DNA of 64,000 nucleotides from Acidimicrobiales bacterium (GTDB lineage Bacteria > Actinomycetota > Acidimicrobiia > Acidimicrobiales > SZUA-35): the NCBI GenBank assembly GCA_020629155.1, contig JAHDDW010000013.1, forward strand, positions 39,653 through 103,652, written 5' to 3'. The translations under genes and the position numbers were made by a program. Within the stretch, counting starts at the first letter, position 1, and every line of letters begins with the position of its first letter. The notes below the pieces were generated by a model, which saw nothing but the letters and a program-made list of their open reading frames with translations, was not told the origin of the DNA and did no database searches. Shown here one piece after another: positions 17,946-26,468 of the stretch.

Positions 17946-18022
17946 TTAGACCATCTCACACAGGTTCTGGCAGGCCATCACAACAGTCGCTTTAGAAAAG
18001 TGACACGTAGAAGCTTTCATAG

Positions 18023-19339
18023 TTACTTCTCCTCCTGTGCAACTACGACAGAGGGTGGATCAAGTTGACGCAACTGCAATGAGGCGACACGCTGCTTATC
18101 CATTTCTAATACTTCGAATTCCCATGCGTTGTATTGGAAATATTCGTGCACATACGGGATCTTCCCCATGGAATAAAGAACAAAACCAGCCAAGGTTTCA
18201 TACGGACCTTCAGGCATTTCAAACCCGCATGCATCAAAAACCTGATCAGGGTGCAGCGTGCCAGCAAGCAGGTAACTTCCTTCCTGCACGCCGACCGTCA
18301 GCACTGTCTCTTCATCATATTCATCGTCAATGTCGCCGACGATCTCTTCTAGAACGTCTTCTTGCGTCAAGATTCCAGCGGTGCCTCCGTGCTCGTCAAG
18401 CACAATGGCCATTTGCGTTTCATGCTCTTTGAAATCGGCGAGAACGTCTACTAGCTCTCGCGATTCTGGGATAACTAATGGCTCTGTCATAAGGCTGGAA
18501 ACCTTCGTAACCTCTAGCTCTTGCGAAGACACAGAGAAGATCGCGCCTATCGCAATCACACCTTTTACCGTATCGATATCGCCGTCGATAATTGGAAACT
18601 TTGAATATCGTGTTGCTGTTACTTTCTCCAGCAACGACGCAACGCTATCATTCACATCAGCAGCGATGATAGAAACACGTGGCGTTAACGCATCTGCAGC
18701 TGTCTTATCACCAAATTTGATCGTTTTTGTTAATAATTGTTGCGCTTCAGCATCGAGCGTCCCCGAGTCGCCAGAGGACTTAATGAGATATTCAAGATCT
18801 TGCAAAGAATGAGACTCATCGAACTCTTCTTGTGGCTCTAAGCCAAAGCGGCGCACTACATAGTTTGCTGCACCGTTAAAGAGAAGAATAAGCGGACGGA
18901 GCGCCCCATTAACAACTTGTGCGATAGGCGCTAATACTTGCGCCACTTTTTCGGGTTCGGAAATAGCGATGCTTTTAGGGATTAACTCGCCAACGACCAT
19001 CTGAAATATTGTGGCTATAGCAAGCGCAACAAAAATAGTCGCAGCCGAGCTTGTTGTGAAAACATTGCCCCAGAAACGCTCTAGGACACCGCCAACAAGA
19101 GGCTCAGCGAGAAATCCTAACACCAGACTTGTGACAGTAATGCCTAGCTGCGCGCCTGAAAGATGAAAAGATAGCTGTTTGAGTGCAGCGGCTGCTTTGC
19201 CAGCAGACCAGCTTCCGTCCTTCGCTAATGCAGCTATTTTGTTGCGGTCACAGGCGACAAATGCGAACTCGACTGCAACGAAAAAACCATTCATCACGAC
19301 AAGCAATAAAATTATGGTGAAACCAATAGGTGTTGACAT
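18023..19339 (-). CDS. CNNM-type transporter-like protein, full length (DUF21 + CBS + CorC/HlyC)
   Basis: Membrane protein of 438 residues with three domains. DUF21 (residues 1-190) contains SGAQLGITVTSLVLGF and VVGELIPKSIAI. A CBS pair occupies about 205-335 (LTPRVSIIAADVND, DEHGGTAGILTQEDVLEEIVGDIDDEYD). A C-terminal CorC/HlyC domain follows with HPDQVFDACGF and GPYETLAGFVL. It probably takes part in divalent cation homeostasis. It is the first of two tandem CNNM genes. The 100-nt gap on its upstream side contains a bulged hairpin (19389-19420). Confidence 0.88.
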   Translation of the reverse strand: MSTPIGFTIILLLVVMNGFFVAVEFAFVACDRNKIAALAKDGSWSAGKAAAALKQLSFHLSGAQLGITVTSLVLGFLAEPLVGGVLERFWGNVFTTSSAATIFVALAIATIFQMVVGELIPKSIAISEPEKVAQVLAPIAQVVNGALRPLILLFNGAANYVVRRFGLEPQEEFDESHSLQDLEYLIKSSGDSGTLDAEAQQLLTKTIKFGDKTAADALTPRVSIIAADVNDSVASLLEKVTATRYSKFPIIDGDIDTVKGVIAIGAIFSVSSQELEVTKVSSLMTEPLVIPESRELVDVLADFKEHETQMAIVLDEHGGTAGILTQEDVLEEIVGDIDDEYDEETVLTVGVQEGSYLLAGTLHPDQVFDACGFEMPEGPYETLAGFVLYSMGKIPYVHEYFQYNAWEFEVLEMDKQRVASLQLRQLDPPSVVVAQEEK

Positions 19340-19388
19340 AAGAGAACTTTAGGTTACCTTAAAAATAAGCTTTCTCGTCTATTGCGTT

Positions 19389-19420
19389 ACAGGTTAGCTG
19401 TGCCTATGGCATCTAACTGT
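19389..19420 (-). terminator. Weak hairpin between the M23 gene and the CNNM gene
   Basis: ACAG(G)TTAG at 19389-19397 pairs with CTAACTGT at 19413-19420, with one bulged base and a 15-nt loop. On the minus strand it lies 3' of the large M23 gene and 50 nt before the CNNM start. No clear T tract follows, so it may be a partial terminator or a leader structure. Confidence 0.3.
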
Positions 19421-19441
19421 AAAGCGCCAAATAAGCATTTC

Positions 19442-20827
19442 TTACTTTATGCTCGGATCTTTTTCAGGTTCTGCAACTGGTTCGACTTGGTACCCTTTAT
19501 GCGTTCCATTAGCTTTCGCTTCTTGATCAACCTGCGAAACTATATATAGCAGCGGATACGGGTTGACTGGCCCTCCCCCTCCAGGATGCATCTCTAAATG
19601 CACGTGTGGAGGTGTGCCGACAGCATTGCCGCTATCGCCGATATAGCCAAGCAAGTCGCCTGCTTTCACTGTTTGCCCTTCAGCCAAGCCAGGGGCAAAA
19701 TTTTCAAGGTGCGCATAGTACCATTCGGTACCGCTGTCGCCCCTGACCCACACCTTTAACCCTCCGAGGCGACCCACACCAACATCGGTGACCGTGCCCC
19801 CTTCAGCAGCTACTAGCGGTGTGTTTCGTGGAGCGAAAATATCTATGCCCTCGTGCCAATGCGCATCTTTTGTGCCAGGCATGCGAGGAAATCCGTATGA
19901 ATCGATCAACGGTGTTGGATAGTCACCAGCGATTGGAAAGACAACACCGCTGATGAAAACTTGACTACCTGCTTCAAACGCTTGATGCTCTATTAACGCC
20001 TGGTCATAGTCTACCTTAACCTCTTCAGCGGCTTCTTGCGCTGCAACAACCAGGCTATCCATTACCTTTTGACGCTCACGCAAAGAACTCGACTTCTCAT
20101 CAAGCAAAACACGTTTTCCTTTATATTGATCTACCTGATCTTCATCAACGGTGATCAGTTGTTCTAGCAATGCCTCTTGTGCATAGCCTTGCAAGTTGCC
20201 TTCATAATCAGCTGGCGCTTGTGGCTCCACCATCGCCGCAAACTGGTATTCAAGCAGGGCTTTTGTAACAATTGCTTTTTCCAAACGAGCAACTTCGGTG
20301 ACAAGTTCTTTGTTCTTGTCATGGAGCTGATCAAGTTCAACAGTGATAGTTTTTCGGCGGATTCGCAGCGCTTGCACTTCTTCGATAGATGTCTGATAGT
20401 CTGCTGCGGCTTTATCGAACTTGACTTTTGCTTCGTTTACTTTTTCTTGTAGCACTGCTGGAGGCTGATAGACTTCCTGGCCATAGGTGCTACCTTCTAT
20501 GAGCGCTTCAGCTTCGCTGAGAGATGTTTCAGAATCTAGTGAGGTTTCTGATCCATCCGTGGTTGTTTGTGTTGGGTCTACAGTCGTTTCGCTAGCGACT
20601 GTTGTTTCCCCAGCGGTTATTGGCGCAGTTGTCTGCGTTGTTTCAGGTTTCTCGACTTGTGTTGTCGTCGATTCCTCTTCCTCAACTGTTGTTTCAACTG
20701 CCTGCGTCACGCTCGGAGAGGTTTCCGTCGCTTGCAACGACCACGCTGGGCCAGTGAGTGTTGCCAACACAACTACGGCAACATGGAGAGCTTTTTTTTG
20801 AAGGCTATGCAAAGTTTTATAGTCCAT
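19442..20827 (-). CDS. Secreted M23 metallopeptidase with Thr/Glu-rich linker and coiled coil
   Basis: Predicted cell-wall peptidase of 461 residues. A signal peptide (hydrophobic HVAVVVLATLTGPAWSL) is followed by a low-complexity TTQTTAP/ETTVASETT linker to residue about 105. A coiled coil (about 115-290) and a LytM domain follow, with zinc ligands in HWHEGIDIF and PPHVHLEMH. The Thr-rich linker probably spans the cell wall. The overall layout matches the smaller M23 protein at 15.8 kb. It is divergent from the fatty-acid operon and shares the 139-nt promoter region with it. Confidence 0.85.
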   Translation of the reverse strand: MDYKTLHSLQKKALHVAVVVLATLTGPAWSLQATETSPSVTQAVETTVEEEESTTTQVEKPETTQTTAPITAGETTVASETTVDPTQTTTDGSETSLDSETSLSEAEALIEGSTYGQEVYQPPAVLQEKVNEAKVKFDKAAADYQTSIEEVQALRIRRKTITVELDQLHDKNKELVTEVARLEKAIVTKALLEYQFAAMVEPQAPADYEGNLQGYAQEALLEQLITVDEDQVDQYKGKRVLLDEKSSSLRERQKVMDSLVVAAQEAAEEVKVDYDQALIEHQAFEAGSQVFISGVVFPIAGDYPTPLIDSYGFPRMPGTKDAHWHEGIDIFAPRNTPLVAAEGGTVTDVGVGRLGGLKVWVRGDSGTEWYYAHLENFAPGLAEGQTVKAGDLLGYIGDSGNAVGTPPHVHLEMHPGGGGPVNPYPLLYIVSQVDQEAKANGTHKGYQVEPVAEPEKDPSIK

Positions 20828-20882
20828 ATGACTTATGCATCGGATCTTCTAATTGAAACATGAGGAGCACCCCCTGAAATAC

Positions 20883-20920
20883 TTGAGATACATTACTCTG
20901 AAAATAATTTAAAATTATTT
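20883..20920 (+). promoter_or_regulatory. Candidate fab operon promoter with a perfect AT palindrome
   Basis: AAATAATTT (20902-20910) and AAATTATTT (20912-20920) form a perfect 9-bp inverted repeat around a single A, 47-65 nt before the fabD start. A TTGAGA box at 20883-20888 and a TAATTT box 16 nt later, inside the palindrome, could be -35 and -10 elements. A repressor binding here would block the promoter. Fatty-acid operons are often controlled this way, but the regulator is unknown. Confidence 0.45.
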
Positions 20921-20966
20921 CACTTTTTTGCAACGTTTTTGTCTCTATTCGGGTCAGACTGTTTTG

Positions 20967-22172
20967 ATGACTTCGGCAATGATAGCGTTTACGTTTCCAG
21001 GACAAGGCTCCCAAGCACCCCAAATGGGTGAGACTTGGGTAAAGCACCCTTCGTGGGAACTTGTTGAAGAGGCTTCTGACGCAGCCGAGCGTGACGTAGC
21101 AAAGCTTCTCCTTGAGGCAGATGCTGACGAACTTAAGCGAACAGACAACTCACAACTTGCAACCTATGTCACATCGATGATTATTCTTGACGCTGTCGAA
21201 CGAGTGGGCATTGACGCAGCTTTCTATGCGGGTCACAGCCTTGGCGAATACTCCGCGCTAACCGCTGCGGGTGCGCTTAGTTTTTCAGCTGGTGTGAAGC
21301 TTGTCACCGAACGTGGCAATGCAATGGCTGCCGCCGCCGAAGCCCAACCTGGTACGATGGCTGCTGTCCTTGGCCTGGAAGATGACCAAGTTGACATGGT
21401 TTGCCGCCGAGTCGACGGCGATGTTTGGGTAGCAAACTACAACGCACCTGGCCAAGTCGTTATCGCTGGTGACAGTGAGAGCATAGAAAAAGCTAGCGTC
21501 GCAGCAAAAGAACTTGGCGCTAAAAGAGTTATAGCTATCAAAGTTGGAGGGGCGTTCCATACGCCGTTTATGTCTCCAGCTAGAGATCGGTTACGCAAGG
21601 CCCTGTCAGAAATTGACTTACGCTCTCCCAGCAGGCCTGTGTATGCCAATATTGATGCCTTACCTCACGTGGACGCTACCGAGTGGGTTTCGCTTCTAGG
21701 GGCGCAGCTCACCAGTCCAGTGAGGTGGCATCATACCTTGACGGCGCTACAGCAAGCAGGCGCTACACTGTTCTTAGAACTCGGTCCTGGGTCTGTGCTT
21801 ACTGGCATGGCGAAACGGACCGTGAAAGACGCAAGAAATATTTCTGTTAACTCTCCAGAAGGTATTGATACATTGATCGGATCTTTAGCGCAATTGACAG
21901 AAAATGAGTCAGACGATGATCACGAAGGCGAAGTCCTTTATGCCAAAGAACGCCTTGTTATAAGCCCTTGTTCAGGGGTTTTTCAACCAACTGACGATGT
22001 AGACAACGGCACAAAATTTGCTGTTGGTCAGCTGTTAGGCACCGTTGGAGACAGCGAAGTTCGTTCGCCATTTGCAGGCCATCTTCAAGGCTTGCTGGCT
22101 CTGGCTGGCGAGAAAGTAAACACCTCGCAACCTCTTGCTTGGCTACGCACCGCCGATCTCGGAATCGCGTAG
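20967..22172 (+). CDS. fabD: Malonyl-CoA:ACP transacylase with C-terminal lipoyl/biotinyl-like domain
   Basis: Loads malonyl groups onto ACP; 401 residues. The catalytic domain shows FTFPGQGSQ at the start, the nucleophile motif GHSLGEYSAL and the catalytic His in GAFHTPFMSPA. After about residue 310 an acidic linker leads to an 80-residue extension with ISPCSGVF, VGQLLGTVGD, VRSPFAGHL and GEKVNTSQPLAWL. This pattern matches a barrel-sandwich lipoyl/biotinyl domain, but the modified Lys is missing. Typical FabD proteins end near 310 residues. ATG 20967 is the first good start. fabH follows after 2 nt. The extra domain may be structural or a docking element; this is inference. Confidence 0.9.
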   Translation: MTSAMIAFTFPGQGSQAPQMGETWVKHPSWELVEEASDAAERDVAKLLLEADADELKRTDNSQLATYVTSMIILDAVERVGIDAAFYAGHSLGEYSALTAAGALSFSAGVKLVTERGNAMAAAAEAQPGTMAAVLGLEDDQVDMVCRRVDGDVWVANYNAPGQVVIAGDSESIEKASVAAKELGAKRVIAIKVGGAFHTPFMSPARDRLRKALSEIDLRSPSRPVYANIDALPHVDATEWVSLLGAQLTSPVRWHHTLTALQQAGATLFLELGPGSVLTGMAKRTVKDARNISVNSPEGIDTLIGSLAQLTENESDDDHEGEVLYAKERLVISPCSGVFQPTDDVDNGTKFAVGQLLGTVGDSEVRSPFAGHLQGLLALAGEKVNTSQPLAWLRTADLGIA

Positions 22173-22174
22173 GG

Positions 22175-23119
22175 ATGAACCAAAAAGCGGGTTTAAAAGT
22201 TTTAGGAACAGGGTCAGCGTTACCTGAAAAAGTTGTAACTAATAACGATTTGAAGCAGTTCATGGACACTTCTGATGAATGGATCACAGAACGCACAGGC
22301 ATTAAAGAACGACGTACTGGCGGCACTACCTCAGGGTTAGCACTTGAAGCTGCAAGAGCAGCCATAGCAGATGCCGATATTGACCAGTCGACAATAGAGC
22401 AGGTTGTGCTTGCCACAACAACGCCTGATTATCTCTGCCCAGGGACAGCACCACTCGTTGCGGCCGAACTTGGTTTAACGTGTGGCGCTTTTGATGTGCA
22501 AGCAGCGTGTTCGGGTTGGGTCTATGGGCTAGTCTCAGCAAGTGGCCTGCTGCTCCAAGGCGCTAACCGAGTGCTTCTGATCGGGTCTGAGACTCTCGAT
22601 CAAATCACAGATTATTCTGACCGTGGCACTGGTATTTTGTTCGGCAATGGCGCAGGTGCCGTAGTGCTGGAACGAGACGAAACATGCAGCGGAGAATTGC
22701 TTAGCTGGGACTTAGGGTCGAACGGCAACCTTGTAAACATCTTGCACGCTGAACATGGCAAAAACTTTTCTATGGACGGACGTGAAGTTTTCCGTCAAGC
22801 TGTCACGGTTATTCAGCAGACAGCGAAAAAAACTATGGACCAAGCTGGGGTCAACGCCGATGACATAGCGCTTGTTGTTCCACACCAAGCGAATATCCGC
22901 ATTGTTGACCTTGCATGGCGTAAACTTGGTTTTAGCCTCGATAAAACAGCTATGGTACTTGAAAAGACAGGCAACACTTCGGCTGCTTCTATTCCTTTAG
23001 CGCTTGATGAAGCGAACAAAGCGGGTCGAATCTCAGACGGAGACCTTGTGCTTTTCATCGGTTTTGGTGCAGGTATGACTTGGGCTAGCGCCTTGGTACG
23101 ATGGTCAACCGAAAAGTAA
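22175..23119 (+). CDS. fabH: 3-Oxoacyl-ACP synthase III
   Basis: Condenses an acyl-CoA primer with malonyl-ACP to start each fatty acid; 314 residues. The catalytic triad is visible: Cys in VQAACSGWVYGL, His in VVPHQANIRI and Asn in KTGNTSAASIPLAL. DTSDEWITERTGIKER is the family signature near the N-terminus. ATG 22175 lies 2 nt after the fabD stop, so translation is probably coupled. An upstream in-frame ATG inside fabD is less likely. fabG follows directly, with the start within about 30 nt. It belongs to a five-gene FAS II operon. Confidence 0.95.
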   Translation: MNQKAGLKVLGTGSALPEKVVTNNDLKQFMDTSDEWITERTGIKERRTGGTTSGLALEAARAAIADADIDQSTIEQVVLATTTPDYLCPGTAPLVAAELGLTCGAFDVQAACSGWVYGLVSASGLLLQGANRVLLIGSETLDQITDYSDRGTGILFGNGAGAVVLERDETCSGELLSWDLGSNGNLVNILHAEHGKNFSMDGREVFRQAVTVIQQTAKKTMDQAGVNADDIALVVPHQANIRIVDLAWRKLGFSLDKTAMVLEKTGNTSAASIPLALDEANKAGRISDGDLVLFIGFGAGMTWASALVRWSTEK

Positions 23120-23148
23120 AAAATCTAGCGATTATGGAAGTACAGCAC

Positions 23149-23868
23149 ATGGAAGAAACACAACGAGTGGCCTTCGTAACAGGCGGCAGCCGAGGAATCG
23201 GACTAGCAGCTGCACGCAGACTTGCTGAAGACGGCCATATCGTCGCTATTGGCTCACGAACGCCACCTGAAACTATCGATAAAAACCTCTATTGGGTTGA
23301 ATGCGACATCACTGACCAGGATTCTGTAGACGTAGCTTTCGACAAGATCGAAGAAAAACTCGGGCCCGTCGACATTCTTGTTGCAAACGCTGGCATCACA
23401 AAAGATCGTCTGGTGCTTCGCATGGACGATGAAGATTTCTCAGATGTTTTAAACGCAAACTTGACTGGCTCTTTCCGAACAACCAAAAGAGCTATCCGCA
23501 ATATGATGAAGAAACGCTGGGGCCGAATCGTGCTTGTTTCTTCTGTTGTTGGTTCGCTCGGAAACGCTGGACAGGCCAACTATGCCGCTTCTAAGGCAGG
23601 CCTTGTCGGGTTTGGTCGTTCGTTAGCACGAGAGTTTGCTAACAGAGGCATTACGGTTAATCTTGTTGCTCCTGGCCCAATTCAAACAGACATGTTAGAT
23701 GCATTGAGTGATAAAGCTATCGAAGCGATGGTTTCAGCGGTGCCAATGGCACGTGTTGGCAAAGTCGAAGAAATAGCGGCAACAATAAGTTTTTTGACCA
23801 CGCAAGATGCTGGTTATATAACTGGTGCGACCATCGCAGTTGATGGTGGCATGGGTATGGGTGGATGA
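23149..23868 (+). CDS. fabG: 3-Oxoacyl-ACP reductase (SDR family)
   Basis: NADPH-dependent reductase of the elongation cycle; about 239 residues. The Rossmann motif TGGSRGIG, the NAG segment VANAGITKDRL, Ser in VLVSSVVGSLG, the YAASKAG catalytic Tyr/Lys pair and the C-terminal AVDGGMGMGG are all present. ATG 23149 has GGAAG eight bases upstream. ATG 23134 is an alternative start and a still earlier ATG would overlap fabH. The gene is followed by a 61-nt gap and acpP. Confidence 0.93.
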   Translation: MEETQRVAFVTGGSRGIGLAAARRLAEDGHIVAIGSRTPPETIDKNLYWVECDITDQDSVDVAFDKIEEKLGPVDILVANAGITKDRLVLRMDDEDFSDVLNANLTGSFRTTKRAIRNMMKKRWGRIVLVSSVVGSLGNAGQANYAASKAGLVGFGRSLAREFANRGITVNLVAPGPIQTDMLDALSDKAIEAMVSAVPMARVGKVEEIAATISFLTTQDAGYITGATIAVDGGMGMGG

Positions 23869-23929
23869 TACCCTACATGATGGTGTGCGCGGCAAAGTAT
23901 GTCGTTTATATTCCCTGGAGGAAATACAA

Positions 23930-24169
23930 ATGAGTGAAGAACAAACCTTTGAAAGGTTTCAGAAATGCGCAGTTGATGTGCTTTCTGTTGACAAAGCAAA
24001 AGTAACAAAAGAAGCGAAGTTCGCAGAAGATCTAGACGCTGACAGTCTTGATCTTGTTGAGTTCGTTATGGCTCTTGAAGAAGAGTTCGACGTTTCTGTT
24101 GAAGAAGACGAACTAGAAGGTGTTACCACCGTTGGTGGAGCCTATGAATTGATTACAGGGAAGCTCTAA
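23930..24169 (+). CDS. acpP: Acyl carrier protein
   Basis: Carrier of growing acyl chains; 79 acidic residues. The phosphopantetheine site is the Ser in DADSLDLVEFVMALEEEF. The four-helix pattern and length are standard. ATG 23930 is preceded by a strong GGAGG at 23917-23921, the best ribosome binding site in the operon, as expected for an abundant protein. The stop codon overlaps the fabF start in a TAATG arrangement. Confidence 0.96.
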   Translation: MSEEQTFERFQKCAVDVLSVDKAKVTKEAKFAEDLDADSLDLVEFVMALEEEFDVSVEEDELEGVTTVGGAYELITGKL

Positions 24170-25356
24170 TGCAACGATCGACGGTCGCAGCAGTCACCGG
24201 AATAGGCGTTGTCGCAACGTGTGGTCTTGGGAAAGAAGCCTTCTGGCAAGGCCTTCTGACCGAACCAGCCGACGGCGACCGTCGAATTGCAGATTGGGAC
24301 CCCTCCCCTTGGTTTGAAAACCCTAAAGAAGTACGCCGCACTGATCGGTTCGCACAGTTCGCTGTCGCAGCGTGCGATATGGCGCTGAAAGAAAGTCAGC
24401 TCGCTGACTCATACGAAGCGTCTCGCATCGCAACAATGGTTGCGACAGGCATCGGCGGCATCGGCACGCTAGAGGCACAAGTTGTTGTGCAACACACAAA
24501 AGGGTCACGTCGCGTGTCGCCTTTTCTTGTCCCGATGATGATGGGCAACTCTGCTGGCGCAACACTTTCAATGCGTCATGGCTTTCAAGGCCCTTGCGAA
24601 ACTATTGTGACAGCGTGTGCAGCTGGGACACATTCAATCGGACGTTCTCTGGATCTTTTACGGCTCGGCCGCTGTGACGTCGTCATAGCTGGCGGTGCTG
24701 AAGCATCGATTACGCCAACGGCTCTTGCGGGTTTCGGCAACATGACCGCACTGTCGAAAAGCGGTCATTCTATGCCGTTCGATAAAAATCGTGATGGTTT
24801 CGTGATCGCTGAAGGCGCTGCAATTCTTGTTCTCGAAGACTTTGAGAAAGCAAAAGCAAGAGGCGCAAACATTCTCGGCCTTATCACAGGCTCGGCAAGC
24901 ACTGCTGACGCCCACCATATTACTGCACCTTCTCCACAAGGCGAGGGTGCCATCCGTTGCGCTGCCGAAGCAATTAAAGATGCTGGCCTACAGCCGTCTG
25001 ACATTCGTCAAGTCAACGCACACGGCACGTCCACTCCTTTAAACGACTCAGCTGAGACTAAAGCAATGGCTACCTTGTTTGGAGCTGATGGCCCTCCTAC
25101 TACTTCTATTAAAGGTGTAACAGGCCATTCATTTGGTGCTGCTGGTGCTTTAGAGGCAGCATCGGTGCTTCTTTCAATGGAGAAAAAGCTTATTCCGCCG
25201 ACGTTAGGCACAAAAGAAGTGGACCCTGGAATTGCTGCTGCGGTAGACATCGTCACCGAAGCCCGTCCTTGGGAACCAGGCCCTACGATCTCTAACAGCT
25301 TCGGTTTCGGCGGCCACAACGGCACAATCGTACTCGAACCAGCACCTGCTGACTAG
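24169..25356 (+). CDS. fabF: 3-Oxoacyl-ACP synthase II
   Basis: Elongating condensing enzyme; 395 residues. The Cys-His-His triad is visible in VTACAAGTHSIG, NAHGTSTPLND and GVTGHSFGAAG. The C-terminal NSFGFGGHNGT loop is intact. It is translationally coupled to acpP by a 1-nt overlap. A truncated DMT transporter fragment follows after 29 nt, so this is probably the last functional gene of the FAS II operon. No fabZ or fabI lies in the window. Confidence 0.95.
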   Translation: MQRSTVAAVTGIGVVATCGLGKEAFWQGLLTEPADGDRRIADWDPSPWFENPKEVRRTDRFAQFAVAACDMALKESQLADSYEASRIATMVATGIGGIGTLEAQVVVQHTKGSRRVSPFLVPMMMGNSAGATLSMRHGFQGPCETIVTACAAGTHSIGRSLDLLRLGRCDVVIAGGAEASITPTALAGFGNMTALSKSGHSMPFDKNRDGFVIAEGAAILVLEDFEKAKARGANILGLITGSASTADAHHITAPSPQGEGAIRCAAEAIKDAGLQPSDIRQVNAHGTSTPLNDSAETKAMATLFGADGPPTTSIKGVTGHSFGAAGALEAASVLLSMEKKLIPPTLGTKEVDPGIAAAVDIVTEARPWEPGPTISNSFGFGGHNGTIVLEPAPAD

Positions 25357-25385
25357 GCTTTCATGAGTACAACAAGGACGATCTA

Positions 25386-25898
25386 ATGGGATCGGTTTTT
25401 TTAGTAAGCCTTATCCCTATGGCTATGTGCTTATCAGCAGAACATTCGAGCCAAAAGGTCACCTTCTTCACTTCGAAAGCTTTTAGAGTTGCGCTTATCA
25501 GTGTGCTAAGTTGGGGACTAGGGTTTTTCCTTGTTGGTAGGATTGATCGCATCAATTGGAGTGACCAGAATCTAGTTATTGCTATCGTTCCGCTTTTTAT
25601 TAGCGCATATATTGTTGAACGCACTGGCGGCGACGTCAAACAGATACTTGCTATGATGTTTCAAAAAAACAATCTCGCAATGTGGTTACCAGGCATCACC
25701 GCCTCGATTGGACTTCTAGGTTTTTTTGCTGCTGCTTCTCTAGGCGACAGTGCAATTATTCCAGCAGTTGTCGCTTCAGCATCACCTGTGGTAACAACAG
25801 TACTTGCTGCGACTTTTTCTAAAGAGAAACTTTTACGAATCAACATCATCGGCATTATTGTTGTTGTCGCAGGTGTCATGTTACTAAACGCTGGCTAA
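25386..25898 (+). pseudogene. C-terminal half of an EamA/DMT-type transporter
   Basis: About 170 residues with five hydrophobic helices. The end (AIIPAVVASASPVVTTVLAATFSKEKL and GIIVVVAGVMLLNAG) is the characteristic last EamA segment. A full DMT carrier has two such halves (about 290 residues). The first half is absent, and fabF coding sequence occupies the preceding space. ATG 25386 has only a weak AAGGA far upstream. Single-EamA proteins that dimerise do exist, so a functional small protein cannot be excluded, but a 5'-truncated remnant is more likely. Confidence 0.6.
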
Positions 25899-25949
25899 CG
25901 CTACTCGACTGCAAACTCTTTTAGCAAACCCACGTATGTTGATGCAATT

Positions 25950-26078
25950 TTACTCAAACCGCTGTATTGCGCCGTCTCGTAGCAGAGAGTTGTTCTGGTT
26001 CTTTGACTCCTCCACAGCTTGGGCAAGGCGGTCTACTGCTCTTCGATAGTTCACTATTTTTTTATCAAGGTTAGCCAC
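25950..26078 (-). pseudogene. Truncated HI0074/HEPN-like partner of the MNT gene
   Basis: GTG 26078 opens a 42-residue peptide, LDKKIVNYRRAVDRLAQAV followed by LLRDGAIQRFE, then TAA. This is the beginning of the HI0074 nucleotidyltransferase-substrate-binding (HEPN-like) family, in which QRFEFTFELAWK and about 80 more residues normally follow. The protein therefore stops at the family's most conserved motif. It starts 5 nt after the MNT stop, the usual two-gene layout. It is likely a decayed half of a MNT/HEPN module. Confidence 0.6.
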
Positions 26079-26083
26079 AAAAT

Positions 26084-26386
26084 TTATACTATCTGGATCG
26101 CTGTAGGCATAGTGTGCTCTCTAAATGATTCATCCACAAGTCTCTCAGCAACAATGTCAAAACTATAGATGCCAAGCGGCTTCTCTAACAGGCGACGCAC
26201 CTGTCGCAGCCCATCTAAAGCGTCAATGTCGGGTCCAAATCTAACCAAGAAATCAAAATCCGAATTATAGGCATTCTGGCTGACGGCTCTTGAACCAAAG
26301 AGATAGAAGGAATCAACCGCTGGAGACGCTCTAAGTAACGGCTCAATCTGTTTTACGATTCGTGTCGTTACTTCGTCCATTTGCAC
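26084..26386 (-). CDS. MNT-type nucleotidyltransferase (MntA-like)
   Basis: Minimal nucleotidyltransferase of 100 residues. FGSRAVSQNAYNSDFDFLV contains the complete GSx10DxD motif, and FDIVAE provides the third acidic residue. In MNT/HEPN toxin-antitoxin pairs such proteins modify the HEPN toxin, for example by AMPylation, to block its RNase activity. Here the HEPN-like partner 5 nt downstream is truncated to 42 residues, so the antitoxin may be an orphan. No obvious signal or membrane segment is present. Confidence 0.8.
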   Translation of the reverse strand: MQMDEVTTRIVKQIEPLLRASPAVDSFYLFGSRAVSQNAYNSDFDFLVRFGPDIDALDGLRQVRRLLEKPLGIYSFDIVAERLVDESFREHTMPTAIQIV

Positions 26387-26468
26387 AGCGTAACATGCCC
26401 GCCTATAGTCTCAACGTTTTCTTGTCGCCCACTACTTCAATAGCAAGGTACACTTCAGCCAGAGTTTA

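Noticed and set aside
20487..20863. Long plus-strand open frames opposite the Thr-rich linker of the M23 gene
   Set aside because: They are the antisense of low-complexity Thr/Glu codons and lack ribosome binding sites. The signal-peptide-bearing M23 frame is clearly the real gene.
25386..25898. Functional single-EamA transporter
   Set aside because: The sequence corresponds to the second half of a DMT carrier and the space for the first half is occupied by fabF. A remnant is the simpler reading, although not proven.
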